A stretch of DNA of 64,000 bases, from positions 104,854,730 to 104,918,729 of the forward strand of contig CM022302.1 in assembly GCA_011799875.1 (NCBI GenBank), read 5' to 3'. This stretch comes from Thinopyrum elongatum. Lineage: Eukaryota; Streptophyta; Magnoliopsida; Poales; Poaceae. Under the pieces are notes generated by a model that ran no database searches, was not told the DNA's origin, and saw only the letters and a program-made list of their open reading frames with translations. How positions within the stretch are numbered: position 1 is the stretch's first letter; each line of letters starts with the position of its first letter. A program made the translations under genes and the position numbers. Positions 21,921-34,735 of this stretch are shown in pieces.

Positions 21921-22648
21921 GACTAAAGAGATGCCTATATATATGCTCGCCCCTGCCCGCTCACTCCTCTGTTTTTTGGTTGACCGGCGTGTGGGAGGTG
22001 TGTGCTGCTCTGTTCTCATCTTCTATGCACATGAGGTGTTCGATGAAATGCCCGATCCGCACTTAACCTTTCTCCTCTCCAAGCTACATTTTTCCCAAGA
22101 TTTGTCTAAATTTGGCGGTGCACCAACTACACAAGTGTTTTAAAAGGTTAGCAACTTCATCCTTTCATCTCTCACTTCTAGTTTAGCTCATTTCAAATGC
22201 TCTAAAAGTAGAGTGGTTTGTGGGCTTTAGTGGAGGAGTGTATGTGGGAGTTCATTTGATTTAGATGCACAATTGAGATCAAATTAACTTCTTAGAGTTT
22301 GCACATGTGTAGGGTGTCGTCCCGTCCCCGTCCTCGTCCTCACCGCCGTCGATCGCCCGCGCCGATCTCGTCGCTTGCACCACCGTGGTGAGCCTCTTGT
22401 TCTTATCTTCTTTTTAAAAAAAAATCTTACTTGTATGATTTAGATAGCTACTTGTATAATTTTTTTACTTTTATTATTGTTTGTTATTATATAGTGCCAT
22501 GGTTTTGGTATTCGCCCCCGCCGGCTCTCGTCCGGTCTATGATTCAGATGTGGTATATTATCTTTTATAACTATTTATTTTATTTAGTGTTTATGACAAT
22601 TATGCCGACCAACGTGGCATAGATGTTTTTATCTAGGAGGTATGTGAA

Positions 22649-22975
22649 CCGGAAATTCCAACCGACCCTCTTGTCAAGAGGTTAAATTTAGTTGAAAAAG
22701 AAAACAATTATTCGAAAGAAAAATTGAAAAGAATTAAAGAGGAGAAGATGAAATTGGAGTTGCATGTTGCCGATGTCGTCGATGATCACAAGATCCAGAT
22801 GGATGCAATGCGCTTGAAGATTAGAAAGATTAGAAAATATGCCATTGATAATGAGGCTTGGTATCATTATGCTGTTGGATCAATTATTACCTTAGTTGCG
22901 ATTTTGATCGCATTTGTTGTTGCATTTAAATATTTTACATATTTGTATGTTAGTTTCAATGTATGTTTTAATTAG
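22649..22975 (+). pseudogene. CACTA 1 small ORF with coiled coil and membrane segment
   Basis: The frame lacks a convincing ATG (the listed 22724 start is TTG, and the open frame extends upstream), so this is probably an exon. It encodes a charged helical segment rich in Lys and Glu (LVEKENNYSKEKLKRIKEEKMKLEL), then a hydrophobic stretch near the end (YAVGSIITLVAILIAFVVAF), which looks like one membrane helix. Such ORFs accompany transposase genes in Triticeae CACTA elements; their role is unknown. Confidence 0.5.
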
Positions 22976-23171
22976 ATGCTCTAGAGAGTTGTATGTTGTT
23001 CCATGAGAACTATATGTATGAACTTTATGTATTTATTTTTTCAGTAATAATATTTTATCACTACTATAGTTTGGTTTTAATGTGATGATAAACTTGTATT
23101 AATTTGGTCATTTCTCTATTCATGATATTCTGTAATGGTTTTTGATACATTTAATTATATAATGCACGCAG

Positions 23172-23675
23172 ATGAACCGGCAATGGATGTACGGTGCCCG
23201 ACGCACCTCCGACTACATTACGGGGCTGCATAATTTTCTCGAAGTGTTTATGTATTGTCTGTGGGAATACGAAGGATTACTCTTCCTCGAAAACCCTTCA
23301 CTTGCACCTACTTGAGAAGGGTTTCATGCCACACTATAATGTTTGGACTAAGCACGGAGAAAGAGGGATTATGCTGGAAGACAACGAAGAAGAAGAGGAT
23401 GATGACAACTATCCTATGTTCCCTGAATACGGTGATACTGCTGAAGAAGAGGGGGAAGCTGAAGATCAAGAGGCATCAGATGTGCCCGATGATGATCTTC
23501 GCCGGGTCATTATTGATGCACAGAGAGGATGCGAAAGTGAAAGGGAGAAGTTGAAATTCGAGCGCATGTTAGAGGATCATAAAAAGGGGTTGTACCCAAA
23601 TTGCGAAGATGGCAACACAAAGCTCCGTACCACACTGAAATTGCTGCAATGGAAGACATAGAATGATGTATCTGA
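23172..23675 (+). pseudogene. CACTA 1 TNP2 transposase, 5' part
   Basis: It starts at ATG 23172 with MNRQWMYGARRT, the usual N-terminus of TNP2-type transposases. The frame then shifts near 23240, after which another frame continues with HLLEKGFMPHYNVWTKHGERG, an acidic segment and FERMLEDHKKGLYPNCEDG. The Copia element enters at 23676, and the same gene continues at 32262. The frameshift and the insertion both disable it. Confidence 0.85.
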
Positions 23676-25419
23676 TGTTGGGAAACGGAGCATGCAATTT
23701 CAAAAAAAATTATACGCTCACGCAAGATCTATCTAGGAGATGCATAGCAACGAGAGGGGGAGAGTGTGTCCACGTACCCTCGTAGACCGAAAGCGGAAGC
23801 GTTAGCTTAACGCGGTTGATGTAGTCGAACGTCTTTCCGATTCAACCGATCAAGCACCGAACGTATGGCACCTCCGAGTTCTGCACACGTTCAGCTCGAT
23901 GACGTCCCTCGAACCCTTGATCCAGCAAAGTGTCGAGTGAGAGTTACGTCAGCACGACGGCGTGGTGACGGTGATGGTGATGTGATCCGCGCAGGGCTTC
24001 GCCTAAGCACTACGACGCTATGACCGGAGGAGTAAACTGTGGAGGGGGGCACCGCACATGGCTAAGAGAACAACTGTTGTGCTTTGGGGTGCCCCCCTGC
24101 CCCCGTATATAAAGGAGGAGGGGAGGAGGCCGCCGGCCCTAGGGGGTGCGCCATGGGGGGAAACCGAATAGGACTCCAAGTCCTATTCGGCCCCCCCTTC
24201 CTTTCTTACGGAGGGGGAAAGGGGAAGTGAGAGGGAAGAGGAGAAGGAAAGGGGGGCGCGCCCCCTCCCCTAGTCCAATTCGGACTCCCCATGGGAGGGG
24301 GGTGCGGCCACCCCTTGTGGGCTGCCTCCCCTCTCCCCTATGGCCCATGTAGGCCCAATACTTTCCCGGGGGGTTTCGGTAATCCCTTGGTACTCCGAAA
24401 AATACCCGAACCACTCCGAAACCATTCCGGTGTCCGAATACCATCTTCCAATATATCAATCTTTACCTCTCGACCATTTCGAGACTCCTCGTCATGTCCA
24501 TGATATCATCCGGGACTCCGAACAATCTTCGGTCACCAAAACACATAACTCATAATACAAATCGTCATCGAACGTTAAACGTGCGGACCCTACGGGTTCG
24601 AGAACTATGTAGACATGACCGAGACATATCTCCGATCAATAACCAACAGCGGAACCTGGATGCTCATATTGGTTCCTACATATTCTACGAAGATCTTTAT
24701 CGGTCAAACCGCAATGACAACATACGTCATTCCCTTTGTCATCGGTATGTTACTTGCCCGAGATTCGATCGTCGGTATCTTCATACCTAGTTCAATCTCG
24801 TTACCGGCAAGTCTCTTTACTCGTTCCGTAATGCATGATCCCGTAACTAACTCATTAGTCACAATGCTTGCAAGGCTTATCATGATGTGCATTACCGAGA
24901 GGGCCCAGAGATACCTCTCCGATACTCGGAGTGACAAATCCTAATCTCGATCTATGCCAACCCAACAAACACCTTCGGAGACACCTGTAGAGCATCTTTA
25001 TAATCACCCAGTTACGTTGTGACATTTGATAGCACACAAGGTGTTCCTCTGGTATTCGGGAGTTGCATAATCTCATAGTCAAAGGAATATGTATAAGTCA
25101 TGAAGAAAGCAATAGCAATAAAACTTAACGATCATTATGCTAAGCTAACAGATGGGTCTTGTCCATCACATCATTCTCCTAATGATGTGATCCCGTTCAT
25201 CAAATGACAACACATGTCCATGGTTAGGAAACTTAATCATCTTTGATTAACGAGCTAGTCTAGTAGAGGCTTACTAGGGACTCGGTGTTTTGTCTATGTA
25301 TTCACACATGTATCAAGTTTCTGGTTAATACAATTCTAGCATGAATAATAAACATTTATCATGATATAAGGAAATATAAATAACAACTTTATTATTGCCT
25401 CTAGGGCTTATTTCCTTCA
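23676..25419 (-). repeat. Copia 3' LTR, 1744 bp
   Basis: It pairs with 30516-32261 over its full length with scattered differences. On the element's strand it begins TGAAGGAAATAAGCCCTAGAGG and ends TTTCCCAACA. A purine-rich tract (AAGTGGGAGAC on the minus strand) abuts it at 25420-25430. Confidence 0.95.
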
Positions 25420-25430
25420 GTCTCCCACTT

Positions 25431-26202
25431 GCACTAGAGTCAATAATCTAGTTCACATCGCCATGTGATTTAACATCAATAGTTCACATCTTTATGTGAT
25501 TAACACCCATAGTTCACATCGCCATGTGACCAACACCCAAAGGGTTTACTAGAGTCAATAATCTAGTTCACATCGCTATGTGATTAACACCCAAAGAGTA
25601 CTAAGGTGTGATCATGTTTTTGCTTGTGAGAGAAGTTTAGTCAACGGGTCTGCCACATTCAGATCCGTATGTATTTTGTAAATTTCTATGTCTACAATGC
25701 TCTGCATGGAGCTACTCTAGCTAATTGCTCCCACGTTCAATACATATCTGGATTGAGACTTAGAGTCATCTAGATCAGTGTCAAAGCTTGCATCGACGTA
25801 ACTCTTTACGACGAACTCTTCATCACCTCCATAACCGAGAAACATTTCCTTAGTCCTCTAAGGATAATTTTGACCGTTGTCTAGTGATCTACTCCTGGAT
25901 CACCATTGTACCCCCTGACAAACTCATGGCAAGGTACACAACAGGTTTGGTACACAGCATGGCATACTTTATAGAACCTATGGCTGAGGCATAGGGAATG
26001 ACTTTCATTCTCTCTCTATCTTCTGCCGTGGTCATGCTTTGAGTCTTACTCAACTTTATACCTTGAATACAGGCAAGAACTCTTTCTTTGACTGACCCTT
26101 TTGAACTCCTTCAAAACTTTGTCAAGGTATGTGCTTTGTGAAAGTCCTATTAAGCGTCTCGATCTATCCCTATAGATCTTGATGCTCAATACTTAAGCAG
26201 CT
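25431..26202 (-). pseudogene. Copia RNase H region, decayed
   Basis: The 3' part of pol between the end of the reverse transcriptase frame and the purine tract. The region where RNase H should lie has no long open frame and appears shortened and full of stops. Confidence 0.6.
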
Positions 26203-29200
26203 TCACCGAGGTCTTTTTATTGAAAAATTCTTATTCAAGTATCCTTTTATGCTATCCAGAAATTCTATATCATTTCCAATCAGCAATATGTCATCCACAT
26301 ATAATATCAGAAATGCTACAGAGCTCCCACTCACTTTCTTGTAAATACATGCTTCACCATAAGTCTGTATAAAACCATATGCTTTGATCACCTTATCAAA
26401 GCGTATATTCCAACTCCGAGATGTTTGCACCAGTCCATAGATGGATCGCTGGAGTTTGCACACTTTGTCAGCACCTTTAGGATCGACAAAACCTTCTGGT
26501 TGCATCATATACAACTCTTCTTTAAGAAATCCATTAAGGAATGCAGTTTTGACATCCATTTGCCAGATTTCATAAAATGCGGCAATTGCTAACATGATTT
26601 GGACAGACTTAAGCATCGCTACGGGTGAGAAGGTCTCATCGTAGTCAGCTCCTTGAACTTGTCGAAAACCTTTCACAACAAGTCGAGCTTTGTAGACAGT
26701 AACATTATCATCAGCGTCAGCCTTCTTCTTGAAGATCCATTTATTCTCTATGGCTTGCCGATCATCGGGCAAGTCAACTAAAGTCCACACTTTGTTCTCA
26801 TACATGGATCCCATCTCAGATTTCATGGCCTCAAGCCATTTCATGGAATCTGGGCTCATCATCGCTTCCTCATAGTTCGTAGGTTCGTCATGGTCTAGTA
26901 ACATGACTTCCAGAACAGGATTACCGTGCCACTCTGGTGCGGAACGTACTATGATTGACCTATGAGGTTCTGTAGAAACTTGATCTGAAGTTTCATGATC
27001 ATCATCATTAGCACTAATTGGTGTAGGCATCATGGGAACAGATTTCTCTGATGAGCTACTTTCCAAATTGAGAGGAGGTACAATTACCTCATCAAGTTCT
27101 ACTTTCCTCCCACTCACTTCTTTCGAGAGAAACTCCTTCTCTAGAAAGGATTCATTCTTAGCAACAAAGATTTTGCCTTCGGATCTGTGATAGAAGGTGT
27201 ACCCAACAGTTTCTTTTGGGTATCCTATGAAGACGCACTTCTCCGATTTGGGTTCGAGCTTATCAGGCTGAAGCTTTTTCACAAAAGCATCGTAACCCCG
27301 AACTTTAAGAAACGACAGCTTAGGTTTCTTGCCAAACCACAGTTCATATGTTGTCGTCTCAACGGATTTAGATGGTGCCCTATTTAACGTGAATGCAGCT
27401 GTCTCTAATGCATAACCACAAAACGATAGTGGTAAATCAGTAAGAGACATCATAGATCGCATCATATCTAATAAAGTACTGTTGCGACGTTCGGACACAC
27501 CATTACGCTGTGGTGTTTCAGGTGGCGTGAGTTACGAAACTATTCCACATTGTTTTAAATGAAGGCCAAACTCGTAACTCAAATATTTGCCTCCACGATC
27601 AGATCGTAGAAACTTTATTTTCTTGTTATGATGATTCTACACTTCACTCTGAAATTCTTTGAACTTTTCAAATGTTTCAGACTTGTGTTTCATCAAGTAG
27701 ATATACCCATATCTGCTCAAATCATTTGTGAAGGTCAGAAAATAACGATACCCGCCGCGTGCCTCAACACTCATCGGACCGCATACATCAGTATGTATTA
27801 TTTCCAATAAGTCATCAGCTCGCTCCATTGTTCCGGAGAACGGATTTTTAGTCATCTTGCCCATGAGGCATGGTTCGCAAGTATCAAATGATTCATAATC
27901 AAGTGATTTCAAAAGCCCATCTGCATGGAGTTTCTTCATGCACTTTACACCAATATGACCTAAACGGCAGTGCCACCAATATGTTGCACTATCATTATCA
28001 ACTTTGCATCTTTTGGCATCAATATTATGAATATGTGTATCACTACGATCGAGATTCAATAAACCATTTACATTGAGTGTATGACCATAGAAGGTTTTAT
28101 TCATGTAAACAGAACAACAATTATTCTCTGACTTAAATGAATAACCGTATCGCAATAAACATGATCCAATCATATTCATGCTCAACGCAAACACCAAATA
28201 ACATTTATTTATTTAGGTCCACACTAATCCCGAAGGTAGAGGGAGTGTGCGATAGTGATCTTATCAACCTTGGAATCACTTCCAACACACATCGTCACTT
28301 CGTCCTCAACTAGTCTCTGTTCATTTTGTAACTCCTGTTTCGAGTTACTAATCTTAGCAACTGAACCGGTATCAAATACCTAGGGGTTATTATGAACACT
28401 AGTAAAGTACACATCAATAACATGTATATCAAATATAACTTTGTTCACTTTGCCATCCTTCTTATCCGCCAAGTATTTGGGGCAGTTCCGCTTCCAGTAA
28501 CCATTTCCTTTGCAGTATAAGCACTCCGTTTCAGGCTTGGGTCCAGCTTTGGGTTTCTTCATGGGAGTGACAACTTGCTTGTCATTCTTCTCGAAGTTCC
28601 CTTTCTTTCCCTCGCCCTTTTTCTTGAAACTAGTGGTCTTGTCAACCATCAACACTTGATGCTTTTTCTTGATTTCTACCTTCGCCGATTTCAGTATCGC
28701 GAAGAGCTCGGGAATCATTTTCGTCATCCCTTGCATATTATAGTTCATCACGAAGTTCTAGTAACTTGGTGATAGTGACTAGAGAACTCTGTCAATCACT
28801 ATCTTATCTGGAAGATTAACTCCCACTTGATTCAAGCGATTGTAGTACCCAGACATTCTGAGCACATGCTCACTAGCTGAGCTATTCTGCTCCATCTTGT
28901 AGGCAAAGTACTGGTCAGAGGTCTCATACCTCTTAACACGGGCATGAGTCTGAAATATCATTTTCAGCTCTTGGAACATCTCATATACACCATGGCGTTC
29001 AAAACATTTTTGAAGTCCCGGGTCTAAGCCGTAAAGCATGGTGCACTAAACTATCAAGTAGTCATCATACCGAGCTTGTCAAATGTTCATAACGTCTGCA
29101 TCTGCTCCTGCAATAGGTCTGTCACCTAGCGGTGCATCAAGAACATAATTCTTCTGTGCAGCAATGAGGATGATCCTCAGATCACAGACTCAGTCCGCAT

Positions 29201-29276
29201 CATTGCTACTATCATCTTTCAACTTAGTTTTCTCTAGGAACATATTAAAATTCAAGGGAACGGTAGCACGGGCCAT
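26203..29276 (-). pseudogene. Copia gag-pol with stops
   Basis: Gag starts at the ATG at 29276 and has several stops before 29039. Its zinc knuckle (near 28490-28535) reads C-x2-C-x4-Y-x4-C, so the histidine is lost. The integrase has the His/Cys finger (HCRLGHIG ... CEPCLMGK), the first Asp in HTDVCGP, and a stop after FKEFQSEV (27637). The second Asp (RSDRGGKY) and the Glu (GVSERRN) follow in the same frame past a second stop at about 27532. The open part 27498-26203 holds the end of integrase and the reverse transcriptase, with FNPVAM-type motif FSPVAMLKSV, DVKTAFLNG and an intact YVDD. Dead as a whole. Confidence 0.92.
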
Positions 29277-30502
29277 TGATCTACAACATAGATATGCAAA
29301 TACTATCAGGACTAAGTTCATGATAAATTAAGTTCAATTAATCATATTACTTAAGAACTCCCACTTAGATAGACATCCCTCGAGTCATCTAAATGATCAC
29401 GTGATCCATATCAACTAAACCATGTCCGATCATCACGTGAGATGGAGTAGTTTTCACTGGTGAACATCTCTATGTTGATCATATCTACTATATGATTCAC
29501 GGTCGACCTTTCGGTCTCCAGTGTTCCGAGGCCATGTCTGTACATGCTAGGCTCGTCAAGTTTAACCCGAGTATTCCGCACGTGCAAAACTGTCTTGCAC
29601 CCGTTGTATGTGAACGTAGAGCTTATCACACCCGATCATCACGTGGTGTCTCGGCACGACGAACTGTCGCAACGGTGCATACTCAGGGAGAACACTTATA
29701 CCTTGAAATTTTAGTGAGGGATCATCTTATAATGCTACCACCGTACTAAGCAAAATAAGATGCATAAAAAGATGAACATCACATGCAATCAAAATATGTG
29801 ACATGATATGGCCATCATCATCTTGTGCCTTTGATCTCCATCTCCAGAGCACCGTCATGATCTCCATCGTCACCGGCATGACACCTTGATCTTCATCGTA
29901 GCGTCATTGTCGTCTCGCCAACTATTGCTTCTACAGTTATCGCTAACGCATAGTGATAAAGTAAAGCAATTACATGGCGATTGCATTTCATACAATAAAG
30001 CGACAACCATAAGGCTCCTGCCAGTTGCCGATAACTTTTACAAAACATGATCATCTCATACAACAACGTATATCACATCATGTCTTGACCATATCACATC
30101 ACAACATGCCCTGCAAAAACAAGTTAGACGTCCTCTACTTTGTTGTTGCAAGTTTTACGTGGCTGCTATGGGCTTCTAGCAAGAACCGTTCTTACCTACA
30201 CATCAAAACCACAACGATGTTTCGTCAAGTTTGCTGTTTTAACCTTCAACAAGGACCGGCCGTAGTCAAATTCGATTCAACTAAAGTTGGAGAAACAGAC
30301 ACCCGCCAGCCACCTTTATGCAACAAGTTGCATGTCTGTCGGTGGAACCGGTCTCATGAACGCAGTCATGTAAGGTTGGTCCGGGCCGCTTCATCCAACA
30401 ATACCGCCGAATCAAAATAAGACGCTGGTGGTAAGCAGTATGACTATCATCGCCCACAACTCTTTGTGTTCTACTCGTGCATATCATCTACGCATAGACC
30501 TG
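29277..30502. other. Copia leader between LTR and gag
   Basis: About 1.2 kb of untranslated leader on the minus strand. No ORF of known family was seen. Confidence 0.6.
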
Positions 30503-30514
30503 GCTTTGATACCA
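30503..30514 (-). promoter_or_regulatory. Copia primer-binding site (tRNA-iMet)
   Basis: On the minus strand TGGTATCAAAGC lies one base inside the 5' LTR. It matches the usual plant Copia site TGGTATCAGAGC with one difference. Confidence 0.9.
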
Positions 30515-30515
30515 C

Positions 30516-32261
30516 TGTTGGGAAAACGGAGCATGCAATTTCAAAACTTTTCCTACGCTCACTCAAGATCTATCTAGGAGATGCATAGCAACGAGAGGGG
30601 GAGAGTGTGTCCATGTACCCTCGTCGACCGAAAGCGGAAGCGTTAGCTTAACGCGGTTGATGTAGTTGAACGTCTTCTCGATTCAACCGATCAAGCACCG
30701 AACGTACGGCACCTCCGAGTTCTGCACACGTTCAGCTCGATGACGTCCCTCGAACTCTTGATCCAGCAAAGTGTCGAGGGAGAGTTACGTCAGCACTACG
30801 GCATGGTGACGGTGATGGTGATGTGATCCGCGCAGGGCTTCACCTAAGCACTACGACGCTATGACCGGAGGAGTAAACTGTGGAGGGGGGGACCGCACAC
30901 GGCTAAGAGAACAACTGTTGTGCTTTGGGGTGCCTCCCTGCCCCCGTATATAAAGGAGGAGGGGAGGAGGCCGCCAGCCCTAGGGGGTGCGCCATGGGGG
31001 GAAACCGAATAGGACTCCAAGTCCTATTCGGCCCCCCCTTCCTTTCTTACGGAGGGGGAAAGGGGAAGTGAGAGGGAAGAGGAGAAGGAAAGGGGGGGGG
31101 GGCGCCCCCTCCTCTAGTCCAATTCGGACTCCCCATGGGAGGGGGGGCGCGGCCACCCCTTGTGGGCTGCCTCCCCTCTCCCCTATGGCCCATGTAGGCC
31201 CAATACTTCCCCGGGGGGTTACGGTAATCCCTCGGTACTCCGAAAAATACCCGAACCACTCCGAAACCATTCCTTTGTCCAAATACCATCTTCCAATATA
31301 TCAATCTTTACCTCTCGACCATTTCGAGACTCCTCGTCATGTCCGTGATCTCATCCGGGACTCCGAACAATCTTCGGTCACCAAAACACATAACTCATAA
31401 TACAAATCGTCATCGAACGTTAAGCGTGCGGACCCTACGGGTTCGAGAACTATGTAGACATGACCGAGACATATCTCCGATCAATAACCAACAGCGGAAC
31501 CTAGATGCTCATATTGGTTCCTACATATTCTATGATCTTTATCGGTCAAACCGCAATGACAACATACGTCATTCCCTTTGTCATCGGTATGTTACTTGCC
31601 CGAGATTCGATCGTCGGTAACTTCATACCTAGTTCAATCTCGTTACCGGCAAGTCTCTTTACTCGTTCCGTAATGCATCATCCCGTAACTAACTCATTAG
31701 TCACATTGCTTGCAAGGCTTATCATGATGTGCATTACCGAGAGGGCCCAGAGATACCTCTCCGATACTCGGAGTGACAAATCCTAATCTCAATCTATGCC
31801 AACCCAACAAACACCTTCGGAGACACCTGTAGAGCATCTTTATAATCACCCAGTTACGTTGTGACATTTGATAGCACACAAGGTGTTCCTCTGGTATTCG
31901 GGAGTTGCATAATCTCATAGTCAAAGGAATATGTATAAGTCATGAAGAAAGCAATAGCAATAAAACTTAACGATCATTATGCTAAGCTAACAGATGGGTC
32001 TTGTCCATCACATCATTCTCCTAATGATGTGATCCCGTTCATCAAATGACAACACATGTCCATGGTTAGGAAACTTAACCATCTTTGATTAACGAGCTAG
32101 TCTAGTAGAGGCTTACTAGGGACTCGGTATTTTGTTTACGTATTCACACATGTATCAAGTTTCCGGTTAATACAATTCTAGTATGAATAATAAACATTTA
32201 TCATGATATAAGGAAATATAAATAACAACTTTATTATTGCCTCTAGGGCTTATTTCCTTCA
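30516..32261 (-). repeat. Copia 5' LTR, 1746 bp
   Basis: Partner of 23676-25419. A TATA-like gtatataaagg motif lies near 30946 (24105 in the other LTR). Confidence 0.95.
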
Positions 32262-32546
32262 TCTGACAAGGGATTTGGTTCGCTACTGAAAATAATGAAG
32301 AAGAAACTTCCAAAGGATAACGAATTGCCTGACAGTATGTACGAAGCAAAGAAGGTTCTCTGCCCTCTAGGATTAGAGGTGCAGAAGATACATGCATGCC
32401 CTAATGACTGCATCCTCTACCACGGTAAGGAGTACGAGAATTTTAATGCATGCCCGATATGCGGTGCATTGCGGTATAAGATCAGACGAGATGACTCTGG
32501 TGATGTTGAGGGCGAGCGCCCCAGGAAGAGGGTTCCTGCCAAGTAC
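32262..32546 (+). pseudogene. CACTA 1 TNP2 transposase, continuation after the Copia insertion
   Basis: Continues the gene from 23675: KKKLPKDNELPDSMYEAKKVLCPLG, then the zinc-binding-like CPNDCILYHG ... NACPICGALRYK, ending GERPRKRVPAK at a splice donor (gtacgt, about 32542). The following exons with the catalytic core are missing, replaced by an inverted-repeat element and the CACTA 3' end. Confidence 0.88.
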
Positions 32547-32607
32547 GTAAACAATATTCACAATTTTATTTTATTACCATCAATTGTGTTGAGTTTCATA
32601 TATATAT

Positions 32608-32715
<108 letters not shown>

Positions 32716-32719
32716 ATTG

Positions 32720-33643
32720 TTTGGGGCACCTAGGTGCCTGGGCACCTTGATCGGGTCCAACCCGTTAATACATCTTTTGATTTGTATTCTTTTATTTGCA
32801 TGCAAGACTTTTCATGTATGAAATAGCAGAACATAATTCACATTATCTAATTCAATACCTTCCTTTTATTGCTTCCTATCTCTCATACCTTTTCACGCAG
32901 AAGTTTTAGATCACGTATTTGCGGCTATATACAAAAAGGTATCATACCCAATTATTTGTAACTACGTACTTAAAAAATAAATAGGTATGACACCTACGTA
33001 TTTTTGGGGTATGTACACATGCATTTCACCTCAAGGTATGTAGTTGTGGAGAAATATGATGAGTATGCACATACCTACAAAAATATTTAGTACTTTCAAT
33101 TTCATGTATCCATAAATATTTCGGGTATGTAGTCGTTGGGTATTATACCTAACGAAAATATTTATGTGTGGGTGTAATACCTAATCAAAATATACACATA
33201 CTCAGGTATTATACGTAATAAAAATATACGCATATATACTCAAGATACCAATGTGTATGTGTTTGTAATTTAATCAAAATATGAAATGTGCGTACCGTCC
33301 TAATTACCACAGGCTTTTCTCTATTCCTAATGGGTATCATATACCTTCCATATGAGACAATTAATCCTGACACATTAATTCCTAATTTCTCTCTCCTATT
33401 TTGTCTATCAACATGCAACGATGCCATGCATGCTTATTTTTTATTTCCCAGGAAAGAAGTCTTGCCATGCATGATGCACGGGGCCATATTTATGGCATTA
33501 AATTAGTACTTATGTCATAGTTATTTTGACCAGTAATTTATAATGGAATTACCCGTTAACAAATATACCCATTACAACAGCACACATCTAAATGCAATCT
33601 AGTGGTGAAAAGGCAAGGAGCCTGGGCACCTAGGTGCCCCAAA
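32720..33643. mobile_element. Unclassified element with 19-bp terminal inverted repeats
   Basis: The arm at 32720-32738 (tttggggcacctaggtgcc) is the exact reverse complement of 33625-33643. The 0.9-kb interior is AT-rich, with repeated ggtatgtac/aatcaaaatatac-like motifs and no coding capacity. A target duplication is not clear; the flanks are TA-rich. It is probably a non-autonomous DNA transposon. Confidence 0.55.
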
Positions 33644-34189
33644 TGGTCGTATATATATTAACCCCCTTCTTTAAATTAGACCTGGCAGAAGCGGGATCAA
33701 CTCCTACCAACTGATCGCATACGAGGAACTCAATAGGAATTGGCAGGATTCTTTGTTGAGCACGTCATACCTACAGATGGAGAATACCATTGGCAATTGC
33801 AATGTGATTTTGGTAGATGATGTTAGGAATCTTAAGAGATGCTATATTGTATATATGCATGATCGTGTATTATATGTAGTAGCGTCGAATAGATATACGA
33901 AAACTTGTTGTTCGACCAAGCATGGAGAAAGAGAGGTCACTTCTCTATATATATGTTCATGACGATGTTGTGTAATTAATGGTTCCTTCATTGCTATATG
34001 TAGTAGCTAGCGTCGAGTTGAATGAAAAACATAAAATAAAAATGAAACCCTAACTGTAAAAGAATTGAAGGGTAAACACAAAAAAAGGGGGAAACACAAT
34101 ATGAAACCCCTAAACCCTCCAAAACCCATAACCCCTCCTTAAAATAACAAAAAGCCCAGCGCTTGGCAGGTGCTAATGCGTGGTTGCCT
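33644..34189. other. CACTA 1 3' internal sequence
   Basis: A remnant of the CACTA 3' region. Short frames at 33680-33960 may come from the lost 3' gene but are not recognisable. Confidence 0.5.
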
Positions 34190-34370
34190 TTTAGTCCCGG
34201 TTGATGTCACGAACCGGGACTAAAGGTCCTCCTGCCTCGGCGCCCCGCAGCGGCCACATGGAGCATCTTTAGTCCCGGTTCGTAGCACGACCGGGACTAA
34301 AAGTGGAGGGCATTAGTCCCGATCGTTTAGTCCTGATTGCGGAACCGGGACTAAAGGGCCTCTGGAATCG
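34190..34370. repeat. CACTA 1 right subterminal repeats
   Basis: Repeated tttagtcccggtt and gaaccgggactaaa units, paired with those at 21709-21920. Confidence 0.85.
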
Positions 34371-34735
34371 TAACTGATGGCCCGTTTCCTACTAGTGGGA
34401 GCGCGTGCTCCCGCGTCAATAGTAAACAAAAAATATATAGTAAATGTTTTTAAAAAATTGAATTTTTTTCGTAGATGTTCGTCTTACTGTCGCAAGCATC
34501 CTGGAAAATTTTCATGCGGAACGGAGCAGCGTGGTTTCGCCGGTGAAATAAATAAATTTAGTATGATATTTTGGGGTAACATTTGGTGTTCTTTTTTTTG
34601 CACAGGCCAATATGTTTGATCTTTTTGGCTACAAATTTGTGTGTAGCATTTGGATGTGACAAAGAACAAATAGAATTTTTTGACATTTTAAAAAATATTT
34701 TCGCGCGCAGGAGCGCGCATCCCCGGGAGCACCAA

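Larger units (their letters stand above)
23676..32261 (-). mobile_element. Copia LTR retrotransposon nested in CACTA 1
   Basis: Length 8586 bp, transcribed on the minus strand. The LTRs are 30516-32261 (5') and 23676-25419 (3') and begin and end with TG/CA. The target duplication TCTGA lies at 23671-23675 and 32262-32266. A primer-binding site against initiator tRNA-Met and a purine tract sit next to the LTRs. The coding region has several stops and a decayed RNase H part, so it is not autonomous. The near-identical LTRs indicate a fairly recent insertion. Confidence 0.95.

Noticed and set aside
24139..24503. Pro/Gly/Arg-rich ORFs repeated again at 30980-31400
   Set aside because: They lie in the two LTRs of the Copia element and simply reflect GC-rich LTR sequence.
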